DNA of 64,000 bases from Pelagomonas calceolata. Its lineage: Eukaryota > Sar > Pelagophyceae > Pelagomonadales > Pelagomonadaceae. Both the position numbers and the translations under genes were made by a program. The notes beneath the pieces were generated by a model. It did not search any database. It was not told the origin of the DNA and worked only from the letters and a program-made list of their open reading frames with translations. Below are positions 26,595 through 36,797 of this stretch, in pieces; position 1 is the stretch's first letter; each line of letters starts with the position of its first letter. The stretch covers positions 4,492,501 to 4,556,500 of the forward strand of contig CAKKNE010000002.1 in assembly GCA_918797485.1 (NCBI GenBank). Direction: 5' to 3'.

Positions 26595-29229
26595 ATGGAG
26601 ACCACCCCCGGGTCAACCATGGCCGCCCCGCCCTTATCGGAGGGCGGCACGACGACCTACCGCGAGCTCAATAGGGACAAGACGCGCCTGCCGCGGTGGA
26701 TGGACGACGTGATGCACCGGAAGCCGCGCTGGGCCTCCGACGCGTACAACGACGAGCCCGCTTCCGTCACGGAAGGTGTAAGGACTCAAAGAGCTAGGCA
26801 TGCCGCGGTCTTCGAGGAGCTGCGACGGCAAGTGCGCGTGCACTCGCCCCAGTTGTCGAAGCTGCTCGGGAAAGTGTGGCTCGGCGAGGACGAGCTCGTG
26901 AAGAAACTTTGTGTGGAGGCGGACAAGGTCCACGATACGATCGTATCGAGTCAGAAGGAGCGTTCAGAATTGATCAAGCAGTCGAAGAAAGCACTGTCTA
27001 TCGTTGAGAGGCAATTGGCCGACGTCAAGTATGAGCTAGCTGTATCGAAAGCCACTTTACGTGAAAGAGAAGCGGAGTGCGCGTCGAACAAGTCCCTCGT
27101 GGAAAGTCTCAACGAGGAGCTCGGAGCTCTGCGGGAGCAAGTGGGCAAATACGTCGAGGGCCACGTCGACGACATCGGGGACCGGTACGAAGCTTTGAAG
27201 GCTGAGAGGATGAAGCTCATGACGGAGGAGGACCCTGCCACGGGCGAAGCCTATCCCCTCGCCGAGATCGAACGACTCGCGAAGAATCGCCTGCAAGGCG
27301 TCTTCGAGATGAACGACGAAGTGGACGAGATCCTCGCGAAGTGCCAACGCAGTCACGACTCGCTGAAGCATGGTCTGAGGGATCTGACGGGATTGGTCGC
27401 TAGTGTCGACCCCGACGACTTCCGCGTGTCCAAGTCCTACAAACTCAAGAAGAAGCCGTCTACTGACGTTGGTTGTCAACATGTTACGATTAAGGTGGAA
27501 GGTGTTCGTGTCAATAAATCCTTACCACCACCTGTTGTTGAGGAGCCGGCGGAAGAAGGTCTCACGATGCCTCTGTTGCTGCGGAAGCAGATGTGCGAGT
27601 TCCCTCCCTCCCAAAGGATACCGTCGTTGCAAGCTACTTTGAGACTTATATTATCGTTATATCTGGAAAAACTCATGTATGACAAGCTCTGCGACGCGAA
27701 CCACAAACGAAGGGTGGAACTGGGCGCGTTTCCCCACAAATATCTACTGAAGAAGTTCGGGCTGCAGAATTTGGCGGACGAGCAATGTACGCAGCTCGTG
27801 GCCGCTGTCGCGTACCACAAGGACGAGTCGAAGCGAGTTAGACTATTTGGTGAGTATTTAGGGATGGGCGACTTCGCGAGGCCGCCGGTCTATGGCGTGC
27901 GCGATGGGAACTTCGTCTTCGGTATTTTGGTCGCTTTACGCAAGGCGAACGAGTTCACGGAGGCGGTTTGTAGCGGCGTCCGTTCACGAGTCGACGCGAG
28001 TCGCGCGTCGCGTCGATGGCGTCAAGAGTGGCGGCAGCAGTCCGGCCGACGCTCGCGCTGGCGCCCACGCCGTCGCCGCGACGGCATGCCACAGCGAGTG
28101 TGTCGACACGACGTACGCCATCGACGCGTCGACGAGGGGATTCCCACGCGTTTGACGCACACAGGTCCTCCAGGACAAGGACCAGCAGATCGACATTAAC
28201 CGGAAGAAAGCTGTTGATGTGATGCGGGCGTGCTTTAAGCCGATCCTGCCGGACCAGGGCGCGAAACTACTACACCGAGTGCAGAACCTACCCCCACCTA
28301 GTGTGTCGAGAAATCCGAAGTGCATCGATCTCGACGATCTCTTAGAATTAACCCACAACACCTGGGCAACCACGTCAAGGAACTGGCGCACGCATCTCGA
28401 GTTCTTATATGCACGACATGCCAACCTCTACCGAGTCAAGGAAGAAATGCGTTTCGCGAATGACAATGGGATACTGTCGCAGGACGTCATCCTGGTCCAA
28501 GAAGAACGGGCGAAGAACTACACGCTGCGAGATGCGCGTAGACCTCTCTACGACCTCCAGCAACAAGGCGACGTCGTGTCGCAGCTGATGAAGGAACGGG
28601 CGTCGATGGACGACGACGATCTCCACGGCAAGAAGCGGCCGGAGCTGGTGGCGGCCATGCCCTTCGAAGCGTTCGATGCTTGTATCCGGGAGATAGATCC
28701 CTATGTCGAGGAAAATGATATTCGAAGGATTTTTGACGATTGTAAAAAATTACAAACGCATCGCATCGAGACGTCGTTCCGGGAATTATGGGTCAGACAT
28801 GAACTTGTTGATGGTGTCGCGAATATCAACCAGCCTCCGGATGAGGAACCGGTCCTCTCGAAATTGATGCGAGGCGTGGAACCTTCGTTCGAGACCACGC
28901 GGAAGATGAAGGCGTTACCTCGCATGAAATCGCCGAAAAAACGCAAAGAAGGTTTTGATGTCCCAAGGGCGGAAGATCCCGAGGACCCCCACGCGGCCTA
29001 CTTCTGGTACAGCAAAGAGTTCGAGACGAGCGTCTGGACGCCGCCGTGGGACCCGAAGCTGTTCGAGGTGCAGGAGGTCGAGCGGGACGTGTTCTTGGAG
29101 GTGTGCTTGGACGAGTTCTTGCTTCCCAACTCGCCCTTTGGCTCATTATTGGACAAGCTGCCGACGGACCTCTGGCCGAACGCGGAGGCGTACCTGGAGC
29201 AGCTCGAGGGGGGCGAGACGCTGTTCTAA
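26595..29229 (+). CDS. Large coiled-coil protein with EF-hand-like and WW-like segments
   Basis: Exons 26595-27977 and 28165-29229, about 815 codons (donor choice could shift by four). Residues 100-260 are a long coiled coil (SIVERQLADVKYELAVSKAT...). A conserved-looking helical domain follows (RIPSLQATLRLILSLYLEK, ELGAFPHKYLLKKFGLQ). Near the C-terminus, AFDACIREIDPYVEENDIRR has EF-hand-like spacing, and AAYFWYSKEFETSVWTPPWD looks like a WW-type motif with Tyr-Trp...Trp-x-Pro-Pro. No enzyme motif. A structural or cytoskeletal role is a guess only; the family is not recognised. Upstream Met used; a second Met lies 12 codons later. Confidence 0.65.
27978..28164 (+). other. Intron, about 187 nt, with introner hairpin arms
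   Basis: Acceptor GCACACAG followed by GTCCTCCA; best donor GTCCGTTC (5 of 8 match), phase 0; GTTTGTAG at 27966 is the alternative. Inside, TCGATGGCGT at 28013-28022 and ACGCCATCGA at 28115-28124 form the family's 10-bp inverted repeat. The 3' end still reads GACGCACACAG, close to the introner terminus. Confidence 0.65.
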
Positions 29230-29276
29230 GTTACTAGTACTGAACGAAGACGATTACACGATGCCATCTCAGGCAT

Positions 29277-30056
29277 CTATTCCTCCTGCCGGCGGCGCTT
29301 CTGCACCAATCCAGCCAGGTTCGACTCGGAGGGAGGTCGCCGCTGGCCCGGCCGTTTTCGCGCTCTTATTAACGCGGCGAGCTGGGTCGTCTCGACGTCT
29401 TGCACGTGGCACAGCGCCCTCAACACCAGCGCCCGGACCTGTGTGGAAATCGCGTCGTCCTCCACGCCATCGACGCGACGCCTGCTCGATGGCGTGGCGA
29501 TGCCGGTTCCTCGCCGCTCGACGGAGCCAGCACGGCCGCATCATCACCGAGAAATGACTTAGTGGTTGATTTCCACACAGGCCCGGACGTGGATCTGTTC
29601 CTCGTCGTCCAACCCGCTCAACAAAAACGTGAGGCCGCGGCGCGGGTGCTCCTCCTCCTCCTGCGCGTGTATGAGGTCGCGGCGATGGCGTACGGGTGCC
29701 CCCAGACACAAGGACGCCGCGGACCGCACGAGTTCCCCGATCGTCACGCCCGCCGCGGCGCTGGCGAGCCACGACCGCGGCAGCGCCACGGGGCAGGGCG
29801 TGAGGCGCATGCTCGTCAGGCTTCGTAATGACGTCGCCCGCGAGACGCCGCGCGGCGGCTCGCCCACGAGCTTCCAGGGCTCGATCGGCGCCTGGCCCAC
29901 GATCAGCAGCCGCAGCGTCGACTGCATGGTGTGCGCACTCATGCTCTGCTCGTGCGCGCTGTCGGCGAGTTCTTCCAGCGGCGTCGAGGCGAGCGCGTAG
30001 TTGTGCGGCGGCGACGCCGGCCGCGCCGCGGGCGCTTTCTGCAGGAAGTTGCCCAT
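29277..30056 (-). CDS. Protein of unknown function interrupted by an introner
   Basis: Exons 30056-29589 and 29438-29277, 209 codons, phase 0. Starts MGNFLQKAPAARP; Gly2 with Lys7 is compatible with N-myristoylation, favouring this Met over one at 30203. Contains ALASTPLEELADSAHEQSM, MQSTLRLLIVGQAPIEPWKL, and a helical AGVTIGELVRSAASLCLGAP, then EEEEHPRRGLTFLLSGLDDEEQ. The basic C-terminal tail (LIRARKRPGQRRPP...VQKRRRQEE) is reached only through the spliced form. No family recognised. Confidence 0.6.
29439..29580 (-). mobile_element. Introner 3 (142 bp, internally shortened)
   Basis: Terminal CTGTGTGGAAATC and GTTGATTTCCACACAG. Perfect target duplication GCCCGGAC at 29431-29438 and 29581-29588 (gene strand GTCCGGGC). 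Intron 29439-29588 on the minus strand, phase 0; splicing restores QIHVRALV. About 60 bp shorter than copies 1 and 2, the loss lying next to one end; the hairpin is kept. Inserted sense to the gene. Confidence 0.92.
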
Positions 30057-30579
30057 TGGCTTGTTCTGGCCAGTGTGTCCTGTGGGCTTTGTTGTGCCGG
30101 GGGCAGCCGTACTTGTAGCGCGGCGGCCCCAGCTGGCTGCCTTAGACCTCTGCTGCGGTTTTTGGCTATTTTCGCGGCGGCTGCTGGCCGTGCGCGGGCC
30201 CAATTAAGACAGTATCCTCCCCCCTGGTTGTTCTGCCTCGATCTATGACCTGTCCTTGACCCTCCACGTCAGCCACAAAAAAGAGGCGCGTGCGAGGGCT
30301 CCGGCCCGGGCCCGGGCCCCGGGACTCGTTGCGGTACGAGTGTGGGCGTCTTGGGCCCCCGCGGGCGCGGTGGGCGCGCGGCGACCGCCGGCGGTCGAAC
30401 GGCGCTTGACCTCGCTGAAGAGACATGCAGTAACTCTTTCCGGGCACGACTGCGCCAGGAGAAGCCCGATCGCGGAGGTCGCATTTGGAGATGGCTGGCG
30501 CACACGACGCCACAGGCTGCGGATTACACCTCTCAAAAAGCCAAAGAGATCGAATACATAGCGTCAGCTGATCGCATCC
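30057..30579. other. Divergent promoter spacer
   Basis: About 520 bp. Contains a GGCCCGGGCCCGGGCC-type GC run near 30302-30322; no CTAG dyad and no credible gene. Confidence 0.4.
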
Positions 30580-31440
30580 ATGCCCTTCTTCAGCTCCGCA
30601 CCGCCGCCGCCGCCGCCGCCGAGCTGGGAGATCGATGCAGCCCTGCAGCACGACTTTGCCAAGGCTTGTGCGATAGTAATCGCCGTGTCATTGACGACGC
30701 ATATGATCGCGCGGTTCCTGCCGCTCCACGACGTCAAAACACTACAACAACGAAAGACAATAACGCTAGAGCATCGCGTCGAGGCCGGCGAACGCTTATT
30801 GCTCACGCCGTTCTGGACCGTCATAGCGTATCTCGCAATAAACGCAACTTTAGAATTGAAAGGCTCGCGAGACCTACGCTGGCACGGCGCCACGTTTTAT
30901 TCAAGGTGGTGCTCGCTGCTCTACTGTGCGAAGATGGCGGTCGACGTCCCTTTGAGTGCCTACGAATTAAGAGAGAAACGATCCGCGCAGCTCATGATGG
31001 TCGCGCACCACCTGTTGTCATTTGTGGCCATCGGCTGCGGGCTAGCGACGAAGCGCTGCGCGTTTTTTGCCTGTATGGCATTGTGCGCGGAGGCCTCGAC
31101 GCCGTTCCTCAACAATATTACCGCAGCCAAGCTCTTTGGCGGGCAGCGAGGGGCCGATTCGCTCCTTCATTTCCTCTCCGGTATTATGCTGTGGATCGCC
31201 TACGTACCTTTTAGGATGGTCAATTTTCCAATTTGGCTGTGGGTGTGGTCCTCGGATATACAGAGTGATCCATTAAACACATCACAAAGGTGCACGTGGT
31301 TCGAGCTCGCCTTCCACCCGGGTGTCATCCTGTTGCTCTTGTACCTGTCGAGCGTCTGGTTCGTGGCCATCACGAAAGGATGCGTCAAGGGCATCCGGAA
31401 AGCTTTCCAGGCGCCGAGCCGCGTCGCCAAGGACGATTGA
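30580..31440 (+). CDS. TLC-domain (TRAM-LAG1-CLN8) membrane protein
   Basis: 286 residues with about seven hydrophobic segments. The TLC hallmark histidine pair is in SAQLMMVAHHLLSFVAIGCG, preceded by FYSRWCSLLYCAKMAVDVP and followed by CMALCAEASTPFLN and a long final TM hairpin. TLC proteins include ceramide synthases and TMEM136/TLCD lipid regulators; the short length and lack of a Lag1 motif favour the TMEM136/TLCD group. Probably ER membrane. A proline run (APPPPPPPSW) opens the protein. Confidence 0.78.
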   Translation: MPFFSSAPPPPPPPSWEIDAALQHDFAKACAIVIAVSLTTHMIARFLPLHDVKTLQQRKTITLEHRVEAGERLLLTPFWTVIAYLAINATLELKGSRDLRWHGATFYSRWCSLLYCAKMAVDVPLSAYELREKRSAQLMMVAHHLLSFVAIGCGLATKRCAFFACMALCAEASTPFLNNITAAKLFGGQRGADSLLHFLSGIMLWIAYVPFRMVNFPIWLWVWSSDIQSDPLNTSQRCTWFELAFHPGVILLLLYLSSVWFVAITKGCVKGIRKAFQAPSRVAKDD

Positions 31441-31518
31441 GGGCCGGGGGCGTGGCCGCTAGGTGTGAGTGTACTAAGATTAAACGAAACAAGACTTAGC
31501 GAGCGGCGATGCGTGCGG

Positions 31519-31685
31519 CGGTCGGAGCGATGCGTCTGCGCATTTGCGGTGGTGGCGTGCCGGTAGAGTGTGCAGTACCGGCGTGGCCTCACGCCGTCAA
31601 TGCGATGTTACCGGTCGGAGCGATGCGTTTGCGCGTTGCGGTGATGGCGTGCCGGCGTGACCTCACGCCGTCGATGCGATGCTAC
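31519..31685. repeat. Two-unit tandem repeat at a tail-to-tail junction
   Basis: Imperfect direct repeat: unit 1 about 31519-31611, unit 2 about 31612-31685, both running GTCGGAGCGATGCGT...GGCGTGCCGG...CTCACGCCGTC...GCGATG. Unit 1 has an extra 15-bp insert. GATGGCGT and ACGCCGTCGATG in it resemble the introner core word. It abuts the stop codon of the next gene. Confidence 0.6.
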
Positions 31686-33295
31686 CACATGCGAAACCCA
31701 TACTGGTAGTAGAACTTGTCCTCGGCCTCGCGCCACTCCTCGACAGAGCCAGTCTTTCCGTAGCCGGCGTTGCCGTACCAGTTGTACAACTCGTCGCCGC
31801 AGCGCGGGTCGTAGCCCCGCGGCGCGCGCACAACGAGGTCGTCTCCATCGCTCGTCGACTGCACCGCGAGGCCCGACACTGATATACTCTGCAATCGCTC
31901 GGGCAGTGTTGTGGATGACGGGTGGTTGAAGAGGTCCGCAACGGGCGCGAGCGCCGGGTTCAGGCCGTCGCGGAGATGACTCAAGTCGAAGGCCCGCGTC
32001 AGCACGAGGAGACACGCGCGGAACGACACATGCTCATCAACCGGCGCGAGGCGACGCACGCTCTCCGAGGCCTCGGTCAGCTGCCTGAGTGTGTCCTCCA
32101 GGAGGGCGTCGCCCTCCATTTCACCCCGTTGACACCGCTCGACGGGGTGGTCGCGCAGCGAGTCCCTCCCTTCAAGGCCCCAGTCGAGGCTGAGCGCGTG
32201 CGGCCGCCACCGCTCGCACGACGCGACGCCGACGTACGCCGCGGCCAGGGCGCCGGCCAGGAGGCACTGCGGCGGCCCCGCGAAGTCGTGCGCGTCCAAA
32301 GCCTCCGCGGCCGCTTCGGCGCCCAAAATACTATCAAAGGGCACGCGCGCGAGCTCGTCGTTCCGCCGCAGGTCGCGCGCCGCGTAGACGCCCCGGCCGC
32401 CCCTACCGTCCGCCGCGATGCGACACCTTGATAGGTCTACGGTGCACGTCGTAAAGGAGGCCAAATCAGCTAATGCAGCGGCGTCGACGCGCGGCGCCGC
32501 GATTAAGGCCGGCGATTTTTGTATAAGGTCTTCCTGCGTGTCGGCGTCCGGCGCCGGCGCCAGCGCGCAGTACAACAACGCCCTATGTTCAACACCAGAA
32601 GTCTTCTTCGCCCCGAAATGCAACAACGACGCGTCGTAGGCGATGACGTCTCCCACACCAAAGGGCGCGCTCCGCTTGATATTATCAGATCGGTCCGCGA
32701 AGACCGTCGCGCCGGCGTCGCCGTCTTCTACGTCATCCAGAGCCACAAATAATACAATACGGTTGGGGATGCCGCCCCACGTGTCCCTATGTAAAGCTTG
32801 ATGAGTGGCGCCGATCGACGCCGTCAGCGCGCCGAGCTCCACTATTTCTAGCGGACCGGTTCCCTCTAGTAAAGTGCGGGCTTTTTCGACACCAGCGAGG
32901 CATGCTTTAATTGCTGTCGCCGCGACATTGCTTACTACCGGTTCTTCGATCGGCAATAGTAGATCAGCTCTACTACCAGCGAAGGACAGCCGCATGGGTG
33001 TTGAGAGAGAAAGACGTGTCCCGGGCACGAAGCGGGCGTCTTCCGGTACTGCGTCTTCGACGGCGAGCCATTTTTCTACTTCTGCTCGGAGCTCTCTACA
33101 ACATTCCTTGTCTACAATATTGTTGACGCGGGCGACGCCGTTGTTTAATAGGTCCTGGCCCAGATCATTTGATGGCTTTAGTGGAGTCGCTACTGCTGCG
33201 AGCGCGGCCTCGTTGCCCTGCTTGGCGGCGGGCTTGGTCGTTGCGGAGAGGGCCGCTGTCGTTGCGAGCAGTGTGAACCATCGCAGGGCATGCAT
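31682..33295 (-). CDS. Fusion: phytanoyl-CoA-dioxygenase-like 2OG oxygenase + SET-domain methyltransferase
   Basis: 537 residues, single exon, with a hydrophobic N-terminus (FTLLATTAALSATTKP) suggesting an organelle or secretory signal. Residues about 45-270 look like a 2-oxoglutarate/Fe(II) oxygenase: iron ligands HRDTWGG (H-x-D) and YDASLLHFG, and a co-substrate Arg in EHRALLYC. From about 295 comes a SET domain of the Rubisco-LSMT/SETD3 type: GRGVYAARDLRRNDELARVP, ALAPVADLFNHPSS and GDELYNWYGNAGYGK. So it could both hydroxylate and methylate protein substrates; none is known. No intron signal was found between the domains, so the fusion appears genuine. Confidence 0.75.
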   Translation of the reverse strand: MHALRWFTLLATTAALSATTKPAAKQGNEAALAAVATPLKPSNDLGQDLLNNGVARVNNIVDKECCRELRAEVEKWLAVEDAVPEDARFVPGTRLSLSTPMRLSFAGSRADLLLPIEEPVVSNVAATAIKACLAGVEKARTLLEGTGPLEIVELGALTASIGATHQALHRDTWGGIPNRIVLFVALDDVEDGDAGATVFADRSDNIKRSAPFGVGDVIAYDASLLHFGAKKTSGVEHRALLYCALAPAPDADTQEDLIQKSPALIAAPRVDAAALADLASFTTCTVDLSRCRIAADGRGGRGVYAARDLRRNDELARVPFDSILGAEAAAEALDAHDFAGPPQCLLAGALAAAYVGVASCERWRPHALSLDWGLEGRDSLRDHPVERCQRGEMEGDALLEDTLRQLTEASESVRRLAPVDEHVSFRACLLVLTRAFDLSHLRDGLNPALAPVADLFNHPSSTTLPERLQSISVSGLAVQSTSDGDDLVVRAPRGYDPRCGDELYNWYGNAGYGKTGSVEEWREAEDKFYYQYGFRMW

Positions 33296-33689
33296 TTTAG
33301 CTGCAGTGCTTTGAAATGCTACAGTGCAGTGCGTCTTCGTGCGGCGCTCTCACTGAGTCTCAGCGCAGTGCTCTCAGTGTGTGCAGCGCCTCAAGTGCAT
33401 GCCGAGCACCACATGCCTCAAATACGCGTCGGCAGCGCGGAAGTCGAACAATAAAAGGCCGGATCCAGCCCAAATGAGCACTGATGATGCTCTGTACCGC
33501 GAGTGCAGCAGCCGCGGACACGAGCTTGTGAGCTTGTGGTCGGGTTTTGGCGCAATCAGCTCTCCAATGAGCTCCTGCGAGACTGTCGTACGTCCCCCGC
33601 ATGACTCCCATCCGCCGGTACCCCTTCAAATAATTTGCAGCGCTCTTTGAGCACTCTGAGATCAGGTCTGCAGCGGCCCTGAACGTCAG
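33296..33689. other. Divergent promoter spacer
   Basis: 394 bp with several CAGTGC-type short repeats near 33310-33380; no CTAG dyad. No gene seen. Confidence 0.4.
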
Positions 33690-35180
33690 GTGTTCCGTCC
33701 GCGACAAGCCGCGCCGATGGCCGCCGCGATGGCGCAGCCGCGCCCCATTCCACCCCCGACGGGGGCAGCGCCAACCCACGAGGTCTGGGAGGTAGCAGAA
33801 CCGCCCTTAGCAGAACCTGAAGCGCCGCTCCCAGGAACCTCCCATTGGCAGAACCTCCCACGCACCATCCGCCGCGAGGGCGAGGCCGCCGCCGCCGCGC
33901 GCGCGGCGGCCCTGGCGGCGCAGGCCGGGGCGCGGCCCGCGGTCGCGCCGCTGCCGCTGCCGCGCGCGCTAAGGCGAGAGGGCCCGCCGCTGCCGCGCTA
34001 CAATAGGGAAGGAGAGGCCGCCGCCGCGGCGCGCGCGGCCGCTGTAGCAAGAGCCGCGCTCGACGCCCTGCCGCAGCCGCCGGCTCACCGCCTCGACCCG
34101 ATTACACCAAGACGTAGGGTCAATGCGAACATCCACCTGTCGCTGACGACGGAGTTCGCGACTCTTGTTGGTGAAACTCCACCCTCCTTCCCCTGTCCTA
34201 GTCGTCGGAGGAACGGGCCTACGTTACACGTCTCACTGCAGCCGGAATTTGCAGAGCTCCTGGGCCTGGAGGAGTCGGACGAGGACGACGACGACAGATC
34301 TATTCTATCCGCTGTGTCCTTCAGCGCGCGGTGCGTGCCTATTGATGAAGAGGAACGGCCGCGCTCCGCCGGTAGCACGGTGTCATTCCGAGTACGGCCG
34401 ACGTCTCCAGCAAGTGTCGTCAGCGAGGACATCGAGGCCGACGCGACGTGGTGCGGCAACTGGCGTTCTCGAAGGGCGGCGCAGGAGCCCGAGGACGAGA
34501 TGGACGTCACGTCATTGAGGACGGCGTTGGCGCTCGCGCGGCGCGACGCCGCCGCAGCGAGAGCCGACGCCGCCGCGGCGAGGAGACATGCGAGACGGCG
34601 AGCGGGCGCCGCCCGAGCGGACGCTTTAGCAGCTCGAAGATCAGCGCGCGACGCGGCCGAGGCCTTCGATGCCGTGGCCGAGGCGGCCGCGGCGGCTGCC
34701 CGGGACGCGTCTCGCGCGCGCTCGAATCAAGCAGCAGCAGAAGCGGCCCACGCGGCAGCTAGAGCGCAACTACGCCGCGCTAGGGACGGCGAGGTCTTCG
34801 TGGACGCGCTGGACGCGTTGGAGGCCTTCGACGACGTACCTCCACCACCGCCAAAAGTCGAGCCGCCACTGACTCCGGAAACAGCGTTGACTGCGTGCGA
34901 GCGGGCCTTCCTGCCCCAAAAACTGCAGCCGCTTTCATTAGATGCGTTGGCCGATCTGGATCGGCGCGTCCAACACCTGGGGGATGAACTGAAGCGCCAG
35001 GTCGTCGACCGCGCGCGCTGCGGCGACGAGGCGTCCCAGTGCGCGCTGTGTTGCTCGGCTTCCAAATCAATTGCGTTTGTCGACTGCGGCCACGCCGTCT
35101 GCGGCGCGTGCGTCGAGCGCGTCGACCGGTGTCCTTTTTGTAGAGGGCCTGCGCAGCCGACGATCCGCATACACCTCTGA
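33690..35180 (+). CDS. RING-finger protein with Ala/Arg-rich helical body
   Basis: 496 residues. N-terminus proline-rich; repeated EGEAAAAARAAA-type segments at about 63-75 and 108-120; an acidic patch (ESDEDDDDRS); a long Ala/Arg coiled stretch (LARRDAAAARADAAAARR). C-terminal RING: CALCCSASKSIAFVDCGHAV then CGACVERVDRCPFCRGP, a C3HC4 zinc pattern with C-x2-C at each end. Such C-terminal RINGs are usually E3 ubiquitin ligases; the substrate is unknown. An in-frame Met at 33717 is an alternative start. Confidence 0.75.
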   Translation: MFRPRQAAPMAAAMAQPRPIPPPTGAAPTHEVWEVAEPPLAEPEAPLPGTSHWQNLPRTIRREGEAAAAARAAALAAQAGARPAVAPLPLPRALRREGPPLPRYNREGEAAAAARAAAVARAALDALPQPPAHRLDPITPRRRVNANIHLSLTTEFATLVGETPPSFPCPSRRRNGPTLHVSLQPEFAELLGLEESDEDDDDRSILSAVSFSARCVPIDEEERPRSAGSTVSFRVRPTSPASVVSEDIEADATWCGNWRSRRAAQEPEDEMDVTSLRTALALARRDAAAARADAAAARRHARRRAGAARADALAARRSARDAAEAFDAVAEAAAAAARDASRARSNQAAAEAAHAAARAQLRRARDGEVFVDALDALEAFDDVPPPPPKVEPPLTPETALTACERAFLPQKLQPLSLDALADLDRRVQHLGDELKRQVVDRARCGDEASQCALCCSASKSIAFVDCGHAVCGACVERVDRCPFCRGPAQPTIRIHL

Positions 35181-35237
35181 ATTCGAATTCCCTTCCCCCC
35201 TGTTGCTGCTGGACATAAGGTCTACTCTACACAAGTC

Positions 35238-36536
35238 TTAGAAGAAGGGAGGGCATTTCGACGCGTAGGATCCCTCGAGAGTTCCCCCACGGCTCTTGAG
35301 GAGGCGACGGGCGCTCACAATGTTTGCGCTGCAGACGCTTCCCGAGGAAAGTTCACGACGGTTATAATACCCAACTTGCTTCAAGTTCGGGCAGCCCTGT
35401 ACGATGCCCAGCAACTCCGCCGCGCCCCATTCAGCAGCCAAAGTAGAACTAACAGTTGCCTTGCGGAGACTCGCCGCTGAAGAACTTTTGACTATGATGT
35501 CGACAACAGCAGGTGTCACGCATAAATCGGACTGGTCGCGGCGAGTTATAAATAAATTAATTTCCTCCAGTTGGCATCGGTTGCAGATGATGCGCATACA
35601 CTCGTCGTCTATATCTACTGCAGAGAGCCTTCGAAGCATGGGCGCCGCAAGCGCCAGCTGCTCGAAAAATTCAGTCGGTGCCATGCGCGGAATAAGCGCG
35701 TTCTCGAAAGGCCCCGCGAGTTCGCGCAGGTTCGGAAAGCCCCTCACCAGTTGAAGGCCCGCTTCTGGCCACAGTTGCGGAGAAAATGATCCGAAGAAAT
35801 TAGTGAAGCACAAACTGGTAACACGATCCCGCAGCGGCGTCTCCAGGAGTCGTGCCACGAAATCCGGCGTCACAGCGGCCCTGGGGATAACCACCCTCGT
35901 CACATGCACGCAGGTCTCCGCCGCCACCGCAATCACGTCAAAACAAATAGGCATTTCATGTATTTGGCTGTCCCACTCCCTCACGAATTTGAGTTCTCTG
36001 AGGCGAGGAAATTGCCTCGCATAGGTCTCGGCCGGACTCAGGCCTCCTGTCGGAAGCACGACGTATTCGAGCAACGGACAAGCCTGACTTACGGCGACAA
36101 AGTGCGTAGGCTGGATGTTCGGCACACGTGGCACATAAAGGTTTTTCAGCAGAGGGCACGCCCGGCATAGAATCAAGAGGGTGTCTGGGGTGATGTGATT
36201 GTCTCTGGGGGGCTCGATAGACAGTTGGTTCAATAGGCCCCCCGTGCTAAGGACGAACGACTCAAGCGCCGTCGTGACGGCTGGGAACCCGCTCACGGTG
36301 TTCAGATATCGGCAGCCCGCCCCAAACACCCGACCAATGGCGACGAGCGCTGCATTTTGGAGGGAATTTCGAGCGTAAAATCGCTTGTACACGTCGTGGT
36401 GCTTGACGGCGCGGGTCACGACTTGCTTGCATGACCCAGCCGAGCAGCGCAGGGCTAATAATTCGGCCTTTCCCGGCAGGAACTCCGCCACGCGCGCCTG
36501 CAGCTCCACCGGTAGGTCCGTGAGACCGGTCGCCAT
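35238..36536 (-). CDS. F-box/LRR-like protein
   Basis: 432 residues. The first 45 residues (LTDLPVELQARVAEFLPGKA) have the Leu-Pro-x-Glu-Leu...L spacing of an F-box. The rest consists of leucine-rich segments of irregular length: CPLLKNLYVPRVPN, CPLLEYVVLPTGGL, FPRLRELKFVREWD, FPNLRELAGPFENA and CPNLKQVGYYNRREL. This layout is typical of SCF-type substrate receptors, although binding to Skp1 is only inferred. Start at the Met preceding ATGLTDLP; an upstream Met at 36560 adds eight residues. Dyad copy 8 lies 61 bp upstream. Confidence 0.7.
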   Translation of the reverse strand: MATGLTDLPVELQARVAEFLPGKAELLALRCSAGSCKQVVTRAVKHHDVYKRFYARNSLQNAALVAIGRVFGAGCRYLNTVSGFPAVTTALESFVLSTGGLLNQLSIEPPRDNHITPDTLLILCRACPLLKNLYVPRVPNIQPTHFVAVSQACPLLEYVVLPTGGLSPAETYARQFPRLRELKFVREWDSQIHEMPICFDVIAVAAETCVHVTRVVIPRAAVTPDFVARLLETPLRDRVTSLCFTNFFGSFSPQLWPEAGLQLVRGFPNLRELAGPFENALIPRMAPTEFFEQLALAAPMLRRLSAVDIDDECMRIICNRCQLEEINLFITRRDQSDLCVTPAVVDIIVKSSSAASLRKATVSSTLAAEWGAAELLGIVQGCPNLKQVGYYNRRELSSGSVCSANIVSARRLLKSRGGTLEGSYASKCPPFF

Positions 36537-36596
36537 GCTCGATTTTGATCCCTGGCGCACACCACAAGCTAAACGAGCAAAGGGTCAAAAGCCGCA

Positions 36597-36621
36597 GCTA
36601 AGCGGCCGTAACACACTAGCA
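36597..36621. promoter_or_regulatory. CTAG dyad, copy 8
   Basis: GCTAAGCGGCCGTAACACACTAGC, left half-site with one extra A. Between divergent genes: 61 bp from the F-box-like start, 177 bp from the TPR gene start. Confidence 0.5.
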
Positions 36622-36797
36622 CACAGCCCAGCCAAGCAAAAACCCCTGGATTGTTCACGCTGGTGGCCTAAACCGCTCTCTCTCTGGCTCATTACGCGAC
36701 CGTACCTATTTACGGGAGGTCCCGCAAGACTGACCTCCTCGAAACGACGACTCCAGCGACGGCAGAGACAGCCCCAGCAGAACCCACAGCCGCAGCG

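Noticed and set aside
31519-31685. CRISPR-like repeats
   Set aside because: Only two long imperfect units without regular short spacers, in a eukaryotic context; a simple tandem duplication explains them.
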